A DNA stretch of 64,000 nucleotides from Paraniabella defluvii (GCA_019316985.1 CP079215.1:5890001-5954000); one strand, 5' to 3'. Positions 44,251 to 54,385 are shown, numbered from the stretch's first letter. The notes: generated by a model from the sequence alone, not told the origin. Made by a program: numbers and translations.

Positions 44251-45217
44251 ATGGGTATATACGATTTATCAAATGAGATGGTGATCGGCATTGATATAGG
44301 TGGCACTAATACCAAATATGGATTGGTCAACCACCGTGGACAGATATTTGATAAAGGTGATATCAAGACGGATGGCTATGCTACCATTGAAGAGTATGTA
44401 GACGCACTGCATTCGGCTATTTATCCATTGATCCAGAAATTTGAGAAGGATTACCAGCTAAAAGGCATTGGCGTTGGAGCCCCCAATGGCAACTACTATA
44501 CGGGCTCTATTGAATATGCGCCTAACCTGCCCTGGAAAGGCACGCTCAAAATTGCCGACCTGATCAGCAAAAAATTTGGAGTTCCTGTACCCTTACCAAC
44601 GATGCCAATGCTGCCGCCATGGGAGAAATGATGTATGGCGCTGCCCGCGGCAAAAAGATTTTATTATGATCACCCTCGGAACCGGTGTAGGCAGCGGCAT
44701 TGTGTGTAACGGCCAGGTGGTATATGGCCACGACGGGTTTGCCGGTGAGCTGGGGCACGTAATTGTACGCCCCGGTGGCCGTAAGCATTACAGCACGGGT
44801 GCGCATGGATCGCTGGAAGCTTATTGCTCGGCCACGGGCATTACAGTAACTGCAAAAAAACTAAGGGCTGAAAACCCCGACTCTATTCTTAACGATATAC
44901 CGGAAGAACAGGTAGATTCCAAATCGGTATTTGATGCGGCTGAAAAAGGCGATGCCGTAGCCCGTGAGGTATTCAGGTATACCGGACAAATATTGGGAGA
45001 GGCTTTGGCCAACTTCATCATGTTCTCGTCGCCCGAAGTGATTGTATTATTTGGCGGTGTGATCAAAGCCGGCGACTATATTATGAAACCGACCAAAGAG
45101 CATATGGAAAAAAACCTGCTGCCTATTTTCCAGAATAAAGTGAAACTGGTGTTTAGCGAACTCAAAGAAGCGGACGCCGCTATTTTAGGCGCCAGCGCGC
45201 TGGTTTGGGAGCAGTGA
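44251..45217 (+). CDS. ROK-family sugar kinase, probable glucokinase (frameshifts)
   Basis: Cytoplasmic hexose kinase, about 322 residues. ATP motif VIGIDIGGTNTKYGLVN, substrate motif GAPNGNYYTGSIEYAPNLPW, the catalytic TNDANAAAMGEMMYGAA recovered after indels near 44592 and 44655, then TLGTGVGSGIVCNGQVV, GFAGELGHVIV and SLEAYCSATGI. The zinc site usual for ROK proteins (CxCGxxGC between GH and LE) is absent: the equivalent stretch is RKHYSTGAHGSLE. Sugar-binding Glu-His of GELGH is kept. The likely product is glucose- or mannose-6-phosphate. It lies behind a FucP-like transporter. Confidence 0.9.
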
Positions 45218-45563
45218 GAGAGCGCCAGGTAGGGGTTGAGGAAGTAGCTAGCAGGAAAGCTGGTGGGGTATTGTAAGTGGTTAGTAGGTTGGTCATTTAA
45301 AGTTGGAGATTTAAGATTCAAGGTTTACTATTAAAAAGCGCTGCGCCTCTCCGTTACGCTGCGAACTTCGCGTGAAATAAAAAGCGAGTAGGGAGTTGCA
45401 AGTCGTTTACAGGTTTGAGATTTGAGGTTAAAAACCTCTGCGTCTCCGCTCCTCTGCGTGCTTTGCGTGAACAAAAAGTTAATTGGGAGTAATTAGTAGC
45501 TGGCAGGTAAACAAGCCGAAACGAAACACTCATTATTACCATTCATCACTCACATTCATCCCC
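45218..45563. repeat. intergenic region with word-repeat tract and paired CTCTGCG elements
   Basis: 346 bases without a gene. The left part is purine-rich on the plus strand, with variants of AGTAGGTTGG and GGAGTTGCAAG. Two related elements stand about 90 bases apart: GCGCCTCTCCGTTACGCTGC...CGTGAAATAAAAAG (45341-45384) and CTCTGCGTCTCCGCTCCTC...GCGTGAACAAAAAG (45436-45478). They look like two copies of a dispersed noncoding repeat. Confidence 0.55.
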
Positions 45564-46055
45564 ATGGCTTATAAAATCCCCGCTCAAACCCGTATTGGGC
45601 ATGTACATCTAAAAGTATCAGACCTGCAACAATCTCTTGACTTTTATGTAGGCCTGCTGGGATTTGAAATAACTACTTTATACGGCACACAGGCGGCTTT
45701 TATATCTGCAGGCAGCTACCATCATCATATCGGTTTAAATACCTGGCATAGTCTGGGCGGCAAACCCGCACCCGAAAGCGCACCGGGGCTTTATCATACC
45801 GCCATATTGTACCCTACGCGTAAAGATCTTGCCATTGCGCTCCGGAGGCTGATCGATGCCGGTTACCCGTTGAGCGGTGCGGCCGACCATGGCGTATCTG
45901 AAGCACTTTACCTTGATGATCCCGATGGTAATGGCGTTGAACTTTATTGGGACAAGCCCAAAGAAGAATGGCCCTCCCAACCAGATGGCTCACTGGAAAT
46001 GTATACGAAAAGGCTCGACCTGGACGGGTTGCTGAAAGAAGCGGACAGGCTGTAG
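45564..46055 (+). CDS. VOC-family dioxygenase/glyoxalase-like protein (intact)
   Basis: 163 residues, ATG 45564 (MAYKIPAQTRIGHVHLKVSD) to TAG 46053-46055. One vicinal-oxygen-chelate module pair: the metal ligands are likely His in GHVHLKVSD, His in GLYHTAILYPTRKDLA and Glu in DDPDGNGVELYWD. This resembles catechol-2,3-dioxygenase-like CatE proteins, but two-module extradiol enzymes are about 280 residues, so this is a shorter relative. Its substrate is unknown. An upstream in-frame extension exists but lies in a repeat tract, so I prefer the ATG just before the conserved start. Confidence 0.85.
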   Translation: MAYKIPAQTRIGHVHLKVSDLQQSLDFYVGLLGFEITTLYGTQAAFISAGSYHHHIGLNTWHSLGGKPAPESAPGLYHTAILYPTRKDLAIALRRLIDAGYPLSGAADHGVSEALYLDDPDGNGVELYWDKPKEEWPSQPDGSLEMYTKRLDLDGLLKEADRL

Positions 46056-46173
46056 CATAGGGCAACAGTTAATGGTTCATAGATAACAGTTCATGGTTGA
46101 TGGTTGATGGCAATACCCATAAGCGGTCAACTGCCTTCTGTCAGCTGCCAGCTGTACCCTGGTCCATGATCCC

Positions 46174-46511
46174 TCACGGCACAATGGCTTCTATAGCGCT
46201 AATCTGCCATCCTATCGAAAAGTTGCCCGTAATGGTAACATACACTTCCCAACCATCAACCACTGCATAAAACTTATCTACGTTTATTGTACCCGGCGAG
46301 TGCGAATAATTACTCATATATACAGGGCTTCCTCCATCGCGCGCAATGGCAGGTGTAGAATAAAGCTGACCAGGCAAATAGCTGATACTGGCAGTAAAGC
46401 TGCTTCCATCAATAGTTTCAGTTTTGGTTTTTACTACAGGAGTTTGAGCAGCGGCGTTAAAATAAACAAACCCACCAGCAGGGTGGTCAGCAAAAGGATC
46501 TTTGTTTTCAT
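46174..46511 (-). CDS. small secreted protein of unknown function (frameshift)
   Basis: About 112 residues. The ATG at 46511 gives a signal peptide (MKTKILLLTTLLVGLFI), and after an indel near 46462 the mature part starts AAAQTPVVKTKTETIDGSS and runs to ...FSIGWQISAIEAIVP. The mature chain is beta-rich with aromatic and Gly-Tyr pairs (VDGWEVYVTITGNFSIGW). I do not recognise a family. It is flanked by lipA (-) upstream and the VOC gene (+) tail to tail. Confidence 0.55.
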
Positions 46512-46672
46512 ACGTATTACTTTTAAGTGTTTTGCGAATACTTAAAGATAGATCGCGTCAACACAAAAAAATACAACCTGCGCAACCGGTTGCACTTGCA
46601 GAAAAAGATTCATTATTCATGGATAACAGATCATTGCCTGCCGGCTATGCGCCCATGCACCATCGGTTCTTA

Positions 46673-47583
46673 CTATACAAACATCTTCTTGCTCTGCTCC
46701 CACTCTTTCCTGCCGAGGCCGGGAAATACATGTCTTTCGCTATGATAAGAGGAGCGCACCAACGGACCGCTTTCCACGTAATCGATGCCCATTTCATAGC
46801 CTGCATCTTTGTAATAAGCAAATTCATCGGGGTGTACAAAACGTTGTACGGGTAAATGCTTTTGTGTAGGTTGCAGGTACTGGCCGATGGTTACCACATC
46901 ACAGCCGTTATCCTTTAAATCCTGCATGGTTTGCACTACTTCTTCTTTGGTTTCACCCAGTCCCAGCATGATACCGCTTTTGGTACGGATACCGCCTTCT
47001 TTCAAGGTGCGGATCACTTCCATGCTGCGCCAGTACTTGGCCTGTATGCGCACCTGGCGGGTGAGGCGCTCTACGGTTTCAATATTATGCGATATCACCT
47101 CAGGCGCTGCAGCCATTACGGTTTGAATATCTTCTTTTTCCCTTTAAAATCGGGTATCAGGGTTTCCAGCGTAGTACCGGGATTCAGGGTTTTTACTGCT
47201 TTAATGGTGTTATGCCATATTTCAGCGCCACCATCTTTCAGTTCATCGCGGTCTACAGATGTGATTACCGCATGCTTTACCTTCATGAGGTAAATGGCTT
47301 CTGCCACGCGCTGAGGCTCATCGTAATCTACAGCCAGCGGACGCCCGGTAGCCACCGCACAAAAGCCGCAGCTGCGGGTACATATATTGCCCAATATCAT
47401 AAATGTAGCCGTGCCGGCGCCCCAGCATTCACCCATATTGGGGCAATTGCCGCTCTCACAAATCGTATGTAACTTATGCGTATCCACCAGCCCGCGTACA
47501 TGCTTATACTCCTCACCTATCGGTAGTTTTACGCGTAGCCAATCTGGTTTTTTGATCTTTGTAGTAACAGGTAATTCCGTCAT
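46673..47583 (-). CDS. lipA: lipoyl synthase (one frameshift)
   Basis: Radical-SAM enzyme that inserts two sulfurs into octanoyl groups to form lipoyl cofactors. Auxiliary cluster motif CESGNCPNMGEC (C-x4-C-x5-C) and radical-SAM motif CTRSCGFC (C-x3-C-x2-C) are both present, followed by VKHAVITSVDRDELKDGGA. The second part has AAPEVISHNIETVERLTRQV, GGIRTKSGIMLGLGET and the conserved C-terminal RSSYHSE. One base is missing near 47140; restoring it reads DFKGKKEDIQTVMAAAPEV. About 303 residues, normal. The ATG is at 47583. Confidence 0.96.
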
Positions 47584-47870
47584 GATGCGAAAATAATGCT
47601 TTTAAGCTGAAAGCCGTTCTGCTGTATATTGGCGGGGCTGTCAACTGTCAATATAACCCGGCAATGTTCCGTGCCTTCCGGGCTACGGCCCCTGCGGGCT
47701 AAACCCTCCAGGCGCGGCGGCCTTTCTACTAACAATAAACGGCGGCAGTTGTTCGCGGTGGCGGAAGCTCTCCATCAATAACAGGGATTTACAACCAACT
47801 GGCCGCCATCGTCTCCGATTGTAACACAAAGAAAATAGTCTTGTAGCACACGTTGTTAAAGAACAGTACA
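47584..47870. other. intergenic region between carotenoid operon and lipA
   Basis: 287 bases between two minus-strand genes. It includes a G+C-rich block (47660-47730) with short palindromes, such as AGGC...GCCT around 47709-47722, unlike the A+T-rich flanks. I see no coding frame or classical terminator. Possibly a REP-like element or the 3' end of the crt transcript. Confidence 0.3.
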
Positions 47871-48577
47871 TTAATCAATTGCATTTTTCAAAACGGGCAC
47901 CGGTGAAAAACGTTTAAAAAAATAAATCACCAGCAAAAACTGTGTATACCCATACACGGCATCCTCCACCGGAATGGTAAGCATTCTTATATTTAGTATC
48001 TCATTGGGGTTGTAGTTAACAACAGGCGCTTCCAAACCCGTACCTGTTAAAATACCATTTACTACAAAAAAGCCCGGCATGAGGCAAAAATATACTAGGG
48101 ACACCTCGCCAATCCATTCCGCTTTTACAATAAAATGAAGGAAGATCATAGTTAGCGTAGCGGCTACAGCTGTTACCAATGTATACAGCTGAAAATAATA
48201 CAGGAGAGCGATCAATATACAGCCAACACAGGTAGCAAACGCAATCATATTATTGAACCCGTTGGCCCAGCGGAGATCAAAGAATTTACGCAGGCAGAAA
48301 TAAGTAAACGTGCAGGAAAAGGGAATACAAATAAAAACAGCCACTCTTCCACCGGCAAGCCGGCCAGCAGGGTTCCCATAGTGTAGTCCTTATTAAACCA
48401 CCACACTCCGTGGGCTGTAAACCACACATCCCAGGCTATAAACGGAATTGCCGTGAACAATGCGGCTATACCAAAAGCCTTAAAATGCTGATCAAAACGG
48501 ATGCGCTTATCAAACGAAAATATAAAACAGATAATAACTGTAAAAAAATTGACAAGCAAATAGGTGTAATGCTGCAT
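47871..48577 (-). CDS. crtY: lycopene cyclase, CrtYcd-type membrane protein (one frameshift)
   Basis: Membrane cyclase that closes the ends of lycopene to beta-carotene, of the small fused CrtYcd type rather than the FAD-dependent CrtY. About 235 residues with six to seven helices. The two halves carry the diagnostic Pro-x-Glu motifs, LPVEEWLFLFVFP and IPVEDAVYGYTQFLL. The N-half has FSFDKRIRF and WFTAHGVWWFNKDYT, typical of this family. One break near 48325 joins FVFPF to SCTFTYFCLRKFFD. The start codon overlaps the crtZ stop (TAATG), which implies coupled translation. The last gene of the carotenoid operon. Confidence 0.9.
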
Positions 48578-49019
48578 TAGTGACTTTTCTTGAAATACAT
48601 TTTAAAATACTTAACCGGTACCCATAAAAACCGAAGCATTCTCCGTGGTGCTTACCTATATGCTTGTGATGCTGTTTATGCGCCCTGCGAATGGCCAGGA
48701 AATACGGGTTTTGGGTATGCCTGAAAATTTTAATGCGCTGGTGTATAAAAATATCATGCACAAAAAAGTAAGACATGCCATATAAAAAAATGCCGAGACC
48801 GATAAAGAATGCAGCGCCGAAATTATCTCTCACTCCAAAATACAATAAGATAATGGTGGGTATGGCGAAGATCACAAAAAACCAGTCGTTCCGTTCAAGG
48901 CTTGCCTCGTTACTGTGATCATGATGATCACGGTGCAGGGACCATAAAAATCCATGCATGATATATTTATGAATGAGCCAGGTAGCCCCTTCCATTAAAA
49001 CAAACGTAACCAGTACCAT
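48577..49019 (-). CDS. crtZ: beta-carotene hydroxylase (one frameshift)
   Basis: Di-iron fatty-acid-hydroxylase-type enzyme that adds 3-hydroxyls to beta-ionone rings, giving zeaxanthin. About 148 residues. The His clusters are HKYIMHGFLW, HRDHHDHS, HDIFIHQR and the RAHKQHHKHIGKHHGE block, all expected ligands. A T is missing near 48634, where CFGF should continue LWVPVKYFKMYFKKSH to the stop at 48577-48579. The ATG at 49019 is preferred over the TTG just before it. It lies 15 bases after the SRPBCC gene and overlaps crtY by one base. Confidence 0.94.
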
Positions 49020-49034
49020 CAAAAATTCACGACA

Positions 49035-49518
49035 TTACTTTTTATTAAACAACTGCTCCAGCACCTTATAGCGGTAATCGAAAATATGGTGTAATTTTTT
49101 ACGAACCACCCAGCTATGCATTAACCGGCCCAGAATTCCCAGGGGCAGCTGGTACCTAACCCTGTCTTTCATAAGTACGCCGGTTTCGTTTGCAGTAAAC
49201 TCATGAAAATGTTCCCAATATCGATACGGTCCTTTTTGCTGAAAATCGATAAAGCTATTGGGTGCGTTTACATGGGTAATAACAGTTCTCCATCTTAAAG
49301 GCCGGTTGAACAGCGGCGATACTTTATAGTCAATAATCATACCCTCGTAAATTTCGCCATCGTTTAGTTTTGATACTACCACAAAATTCATCCCGGGGCG
49401 TAATGGCGGCTAAATTATGCGGAGACGAAAAAAAAAGCGCCAGGCTTCCGATATCGTACAGTTCAATTGCTGTGTTCTTTCTAAGATATACATTATAAGA
49501 TTTTATTGATCCGTTCAT
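49035..49518 (-). CDS. SRPBCC-family protein in the carotenoid operon (one frameshift)
   Basis: About 160 residues with a START/Bet v1-like ligand-binding fold. It begins SYNVYLRKNTAIELYDIGSL and, after an indel near 49393, continues MNFVVVSKLNDGEIYEGMII, YKVSPLFNRPLRWRTVITHV and GPYRYWEHFHEFTANETGVL, ending RYKVLEQLFNKK. The family binds hydrophobic ligands in a cavity. Its position between crtB and crtZ suggests a carotenoid carrier or a helper in hydroxylation, but no activity can be read from sequence. It is 7 bases from crtB. Confidence 0.82.
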
Positions 49519-49525
49519 CGCCGGT

Positions 49526-50361
49526 TTAGAACCATGCTATTTTATATTGAAAATAGCTACTCATTGCCAAAGACAGCTTTATACTATTAGGAATGCGTAT
49601 TCTTTCCTTTAAAATTCGCTCTGCAGGTGTCTTTCTTATTTTTTTAAACAGCGACCAATAGTACTTGTAAGCCAGGTACACCCCAAACCTGGAGGAACGG
49701 GGTAGCTGCACAATTCCTGTAAGCGCCTCCTTGAATTCAGCCGCAATTTCTTCTTCTATTTGTTTTTTAATAGTATTATTGAACACCTGCATATCCACGT
49801 CGGGGAAATAGGTTCTGCCCAGGTTACAATAATCATCTTTCAGATCTCTCAAAAAATTAACTTTCTGAAATGCAGACCCCAGTTTCATGGCCTGCGGCTT
49901 TAATTGTTCATACTGCACGGTATCGCCGTTTACAAAAACCTGCAGGCACATCAGCCCCACTACTTCTGCCGATCCGAGGATATATTTTTATACAGCTCAG
50001 AGTTGTACGACATCTTTCCAAGGTCCATCTCCATGCTGATAAGAAACTGGTCTATAAGTGCAAGATCAATGTTGTAGCGCGTCACGGTTTGTTGAAAAGC
50101 ATTAATAACCGGATTAAGCGATATCCCTTCATTGATAGCTTGTACGGCCTCCTGCTTAAAGCGCTGCAGTAATAAAGATTTATCGTAATTATGAAAGCTG
50201 TCTACAATTTCGTCGGCCAGCCTTACAAAGCCATATATTGCATAAATGGCCTGTCTTATAGATGGCTGAAGCGCCAGTATACCTATTGAAAAGCTGGTGC
50301 TGTATTGCCGGGTGGTACTCCTGCTCACCTGGTAAGAAAGCTCATCGAACTTTTGTTTCAT
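49526..50361 (-). CDS. crtB: phytoene/squalene synthase family, phytoene synthase (one frameshift)
   Basis: Joins two geranylgeranyl diphosphates to 15-cis-phytoene. About 279 residues. The N-terminus has STTRQYSTSFSIGILAL, the first Asp-rich motif is VRLADEIVDSF, and the second half has GSAEVVGLMCLQVF and the second Asp-rich motif VNFLRDLKDDYCNLGRTYFP. One indel near 49975 joins ELYKKYILGSAEVVG. The start overlaps the crtI stop (ATGA), so the two are translationally coupled. No geranylgeranyl diphosphate synthase is in the window. Confidence 0.95.
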
Positions 50362-51835
50362 AGCGACGACATTTTAATTTTATTGACTTCTGTTGCTACA
50401 ATTTTACCGGATATGATAGACGGTGGCACACCCGGGCCGGGCACGGTGAGCTGCCCGGTATAAAATAGATTATAAAGATGTTTGTTTTTTATCGACGGCT
50501 TCCACACCGCGGTTTGCGACAGCGTATTGGCCAGCCCGTAAGCATTGCCTTTGTACGCATTGTAATCAGAAATAAAGTCGCTGACGCAGTAACTTTTTAT
50601 AGTCCATCTTGGCCATCAGATCAGTTGCACCGGTAAAACGCTCCAGCCTGTTAATCATTAATTGCAGGTACTGCTCCTTGTTGGTTCATCATCGTTAATG
50701 CCCGTAGCCAGCGGCATCAACAAAAAAGGTTTTCGTGTCCCTTGGGCGCCACTGCCGGATCTGTTTTAGACGGGCAACACGCATAAAAAAGCGGGTCCTC
50801 CGGCCACTTCTTATCTTCATAGATAGCATGTATATGATCGTCGAGATCGTTTTCAAAAAAAAAGTGTATGATGCCTCAGACGGGGTATACACTCTTTAAA
50901 CCCCAGATAATAGATCAGGCAGGAAGGCGCAAAGGTCTTTTTGGCCCAGTACCGGTCATCATAATTCCGCAACGGCGCTTCCAGCAAAGACTCTGTATGC
51001 TGGTAGTCTGACGCGCCTATAACAAAGTCAAACAACAACTCCCCGCCGTTCACCCTAAGACCAGTAACTTTGCCGCCCCGCGTAAGTATCTGTTCTACGT
51101 TACAGCCGGTTCTGAACCGGGCACCTGCCGATTCAGCTACTGTTTTCATTGCCCTTACCAATTCATAAAACCCACCTTTGGGATACCAGGTACCCAGCGC
51201 ATACCCGCCATAGTTCATCAGGCTATACAATGCAGGTATATTTTTAGGAGAAGCACCCAGGAAGATTACCGGGAACTCCATCAATGCCTTTAATTTAGGA
51301 TGGGTAAAATAACGGCCAACATACTGCCTGAAGTCTGACAGCAGGTTCAGTTTAAAAGCACTCTTTATCACTGCAGGCGTGGCAAACTCCAGCCAGCTAT
51401 AACAGGGCCTGGTTACCAATTGGCGCATCCCGATCTCGTACTTATGCCGGGCCGATCTCATAAAGTATCCAGCCGGCTGCCGGCTCCCTTTTCCATTGTT
51501 TCAAAAAGCGCTTTCAGGGCATCGTAGGACCGTGGCACTGCAACAGTATCATCTGCAAAAACCATTTCAAATTGCGGATCAAGGGGTAACAGTTCAAAGA
51601 AATCAGCGGTGCGGTACCCAAAATCCTCAAAAAATCTTTCTATAACATCTGGCATCCAATACCAGCTTGGCCCCATGTCAAATACATAACCGGCAGGCGT
51701 GGTCATTTGCCTGGCGCGTCCTCCTACCGCTTCATTCTTTTCAAAAACATACACCTCGTTCCCTTCCTTTGCAGCATATGCTGCGGCAGAAATTCCTGCA
51801 AAACCCGACCCTATAATGGCGATCCTTTTACGCAT
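50358..51835 (-). CDS. crtI: phytoene desaturase (frameshifts)
   Basis: FAD-dependent desaturase/isomerase converting phytoene to lycopene, about 492 residues. FAD-binding N-terminus RIAIIGSGFAGISAAAYAA, then EKNEAVGGRARQM and FDMGPSWYWMPD. The middle has GWYPKGG-type loop TWYPKGGFYELVRAMKTVA. The C-terminal dinucleotide motif reads GQLTVPGPGVPPSIISGKIV, close to the family's PGTSMPPALISGK-like end. Indels lie near 51467, 50883, 50760-50690 and 50600-50560. The stop overlaps the crtB start. It follows the MarR gene by 6 bases, the second gene of the operon. Confidence 0.94.
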
Positions 51836-51841
51836 GACTGG

Positions 51842-52505
51842 TTAATTACTAAATGGCATAAAATCCTGGGTTACACGCTCCAGCAATGCTGCGCTATCGA
51901 TACCCGCTTCAAAGATGGGTTTATGAAAATGATCCAGCTTGTTTAGAATCCTGATCAGTTCCATTTTTTCGTAGCGCGACAGGTCACCGCTAACTACTTT
52001 GGTAGCCTGCCTGATGCGGTCCATCTGCTGATCCAGCACCTGCTCGCCCTTGGCAGTAATATTCACAACTTTACTCCTTCTGTCTTCCGGCGAGGGCTGC
52101 TGCTCTATCCATCCGTTGTTCAAAAGCCGGTTAATGATCTGCATACCGGTAGGTTTGTCCTGTATATTTTTCCTGATCAGTTTCATTTTGCTCATGGCAC
52201 CAAAAGCTTTAAGGTTAATCAGGTAAAAAAACTCCTCCTGTGTAGAAAACTCCGAACCGTAGATGGCCGACCTTGAATAGGATTTTGCGTAACGGTTCAT
52301 ATGCACCAGCAGCGTACTGATGGCGCTTTCGGCACTGCGCCCTTTTTCCTTACCCTCCCAGTCCGGTTCGGTATTACCCCCCCGGGTAGGCATCAGCCAG
52401 CCATTGTCTGAAACCACTGATATCGGCTGTATATAAGCCTGGCTGATTAGCCAGCTCGAAAGACTCAACAAGACGCATTACATCTGTTATCAAATTATAA
52501 TTCAT
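51842..52505 (-). CDS. MarR-family transcriptional regulator at the head of the carotenoid operon (frameshift)
   Basis: Winged-helix DNA-binding protein of about 220 residues. The ATG at 52505 gives MNYNLITDVMRLVESFELAN, an N-terminal extension; an indel near 52385 leads into GGNTEPDWEGKEKGRSAES. The wHTH core runs FFYLINLKAFGAMSKMKLI, DKPTGMQIINRLLNNGWIEQ and the wing PEDRRSKVVNITAKGEQVL. It ends six bases before crtI and is probably cotranscribed with it, as an autoregulated repressor sensing a lipophilic or oxidative signal. A 10-bp palindrome CTTTTAAAAG (52575-52584) upstream is a possible operator. Confidence 0.85.
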
Positions 52506-52770
52506 AAAGTGCTTTTTAATGAAACAGCTCATTTAGCAGCAAATTAAAAATAGTATATAAATAAACCAAATATTCTTTTAAAAGTGAAGACCTAATAAAA
52601 TTAAATATTGATAGACAATAAACAGGCCATAAAATAAAAGTATAAAAATAAACTAAATTATGAAAGATGGCATATGTTTTGTTAATATTTTTGGTACAAA
52701 AACATACCTACCCAAACAAAAAGGTATTTTATAAAACCATAAATAACAATTACAATTTAAACACACAACC

Positions 52771-53708
52771 ATGAATCAGCTATTCAAAACCGCTCTCGTT
52801 GCAACGCTTCCGGTTATGCTATTAACCTCTTGTGGCAAGGATGACGATGGCATGCCGTCGGACAACTCAAAAACCATCACTGTGCTGGTAAGCGAAAATG
52901 CCAGTCTTTCCCTGTTAAAAACTGCTGTAATAAGGGCAGGCCTCACAGAAACGTTGTCGGCCAACGGCAGTCTTACCGTATTTGCACCAGACAACAGCGC
53001 CTTTCAGGCTGCAGGGCTGGGTACCGAAGCTGCTATTAACGCGGTGCCGGTAGACGATTTGAAGAAAATATTACTATATCACGTGCTGGGCGAAAAATAT
53101 ACATCAGGCAGTATCCCATCCGGCACTACGGAGTTGAATACTGCCGCCAATATCAAAACCTATGTCACTAAAAACAGTTCGGGTGTTTTTGTGAATGGCG
53201 CCAAAGTAACTACCGCTGATGTGAATGCCCGTAATGGCGTTGTTCATATTATTAATAAAGTATTGATGCCGCCATCGGCCAACATTGTACAGCTGGCGCA
53301 ATCCAATGCCAATTTCACCTTTTTGGTAGCGGCGGTAGTAAGGGCAAGTACCGGCAGCACCAATGTTGCAGCCGCATTATCAGGCGCGGGCCCGCTTACC
53401 GTCTTTGCCCCTACCAATGCCGCTTTCCAGGCAGCAGGTTTTGCCACCATAGCTGATATTCAGGCAGCCAATGCCAATACGCTGGCATCTATTCTTACTT
53501 ATCACGTGATCAGCGGCCGTATCTTTTCTTCTGACCTTACAGAGGAGCTATGCCTACTACCGTGAATGGAGGTAAGGTAACCATAACACTTGCAGGTGGC
53601 GCCAAAGTAAAGGGCACCGGCAATCCAACCGCATCTAATATCACCGCAACCGACATGATCACCACCAATGGCGTAGTACATGTGATAGACAGGGTATTAT
53701 TACCCTAG
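52771..53708 (+). CDS. fasciclin (FAS1) two-domain lipoprotein (one frameshift)
   Basis: Surface or periplasmic adhesion-like lipoprotein, about 312 residues. The ATG at 52771 gives a lipoprotein signal with lipobox LTSC (mature CGKDDDGMPSDNSK). Two FAS1 domains follow: the first with LTVFAPDNSAFQAAGLG, ILLYHVLGEKYTSGSIP and NGVVHIINKVLMPP; the second with LTVFAPTNAAFQAAGF, LTYHVISGRIFSSDL and NGVVHVIDRVLLP at the stop 53706-53708. One G is missing near 53545. FAS1 proteins mediate cell-surface or matrix contacts; the partner is unknown. A strong terminator follows. The 265-base upstream region is A+T-rich and shared with the divergent MarR/crt operon. Confidence 0.92.
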
Positions 53709-53740
53709 CCTCCAGCCAGTACACTCAAAAGACTTATACG

Positions 53741-53780
53741 CAGGTATTTCATCTTATTGATTGAATACCTGTTTTTTTTT
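53741..53780 (+). terminator. rho-independent terminator of the FAS1 gene
   Basis: CAGGTATT (53741-53748) pairs with AATACCTG (53764-53771) and is followed by nine T (53772-53780), 32 bases after the stop codon. Confidence 0.9.
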
Positions 53781-53949
53781 AACCGGAATCAATCCTGCAG
53801 CTGCCTAACTTACTTGTTCTTTCTCCCGCAGCTTCTTTTACCCGGTCCCTGGATTTAAACAACCTGCTTTGCAGGCCTTTCTCTTCTCCTGTTGGATGGT
53901 TATGAATTTCAAAAAGCCACTGTCGCACCGCCATCATATACTGCAGCAT
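53779..53949 (-). CDS. possible small protein, 56 residues
   Basis: ATG 53949 to TAA 53779-53781, giving MLQYMMAVRQWLFEIHNHPT and a charged, helical C-terminal half (SRLFKSRDRVKEAAGER). The composition looks protein-like rather than random, and it diverges from arsR with a 54-base gap. Its stop lies in the T-run of the FAS1 terminator. I recognise no family; an in-frame ATG at 53937 is an alternative start. It could be chance. Confidence 0.35.
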   Translation of the reverse strand: MLQYMMAVRQWLFEIHNHPTGEEKGLQSRLFKSRDRVKEAAGERTSKLGSCRIDSG

Positions 53950-54003
53950 AAAAAAGTTGGCCGGTTCATCTATTCATCGTAATATTGCAATAAAGCAATT
54001 AAA

Positions 54004-54331
54004 ATGGGTATCACCAGGTCGGATATCTTTACATCAAAGCAAAACCAGCTGGCGGCGGTCTTTAAGGCGCTGGCCCATCCGGCCCGTATTGCTATTTTAC
54101 AGCACATTATTAAACAAAACGCCTGTATTTGTAACGACCTGGTAGCGGAGCTGGGACTGGCCCAGGCTACCATTTCACAGCACCTGAAAGAGCTGAAAAA
54201 TATCGGTGTCATCAGGGAAATATTGAAGGCACCAGCGTGTGTTATTGTATTGATGAAAAAGTGTGGCGGCAGATAAAAAGGAACTCAACCAATTTTTCAC
54301 CGAGGATATCGCTACCCAAAAATGCTGCTGA
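54004..54331 (+). CDS. arsR: ArsR-family metalloregulator (one or two frameshifts)
   Basis: Winged-helix repressor released by arsenite or related metalloids, about 109 residues. Core: FKALAHPARIAILQHIIKQN, the metal-binding-helix Cys-x-Cys in ACICNDLVAELG, then the recognition helix AQATISQHLKELKNIGVI. After an indel near 54222 the sequence continues EGTSVCYCIDEKVWRQIKK and ends ATQKCC, a vicinal Cys pair at the extreme C-terminus. It begins a three-gene set with a DUF6428 protein and an arsenate reductase. Confidence 0.88.
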
Positions 54332-54385
54332 TTTTTTTACAAACCAATCAATCGCAATATTGCGTTATACCAATAAATATCCCGT

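Noticed and set aside
45483..45563. Upstream extension of the VOC protein
   Set aside because: The extra residues lie in repeat-like sequence, and conservation begins at the internal ATG 45564.
47683..47871. 62-codon minus-strand frame between crtY and lipA
   Set aside because: It covers a G+C-rich palindromic block and has no protein-like pattern.
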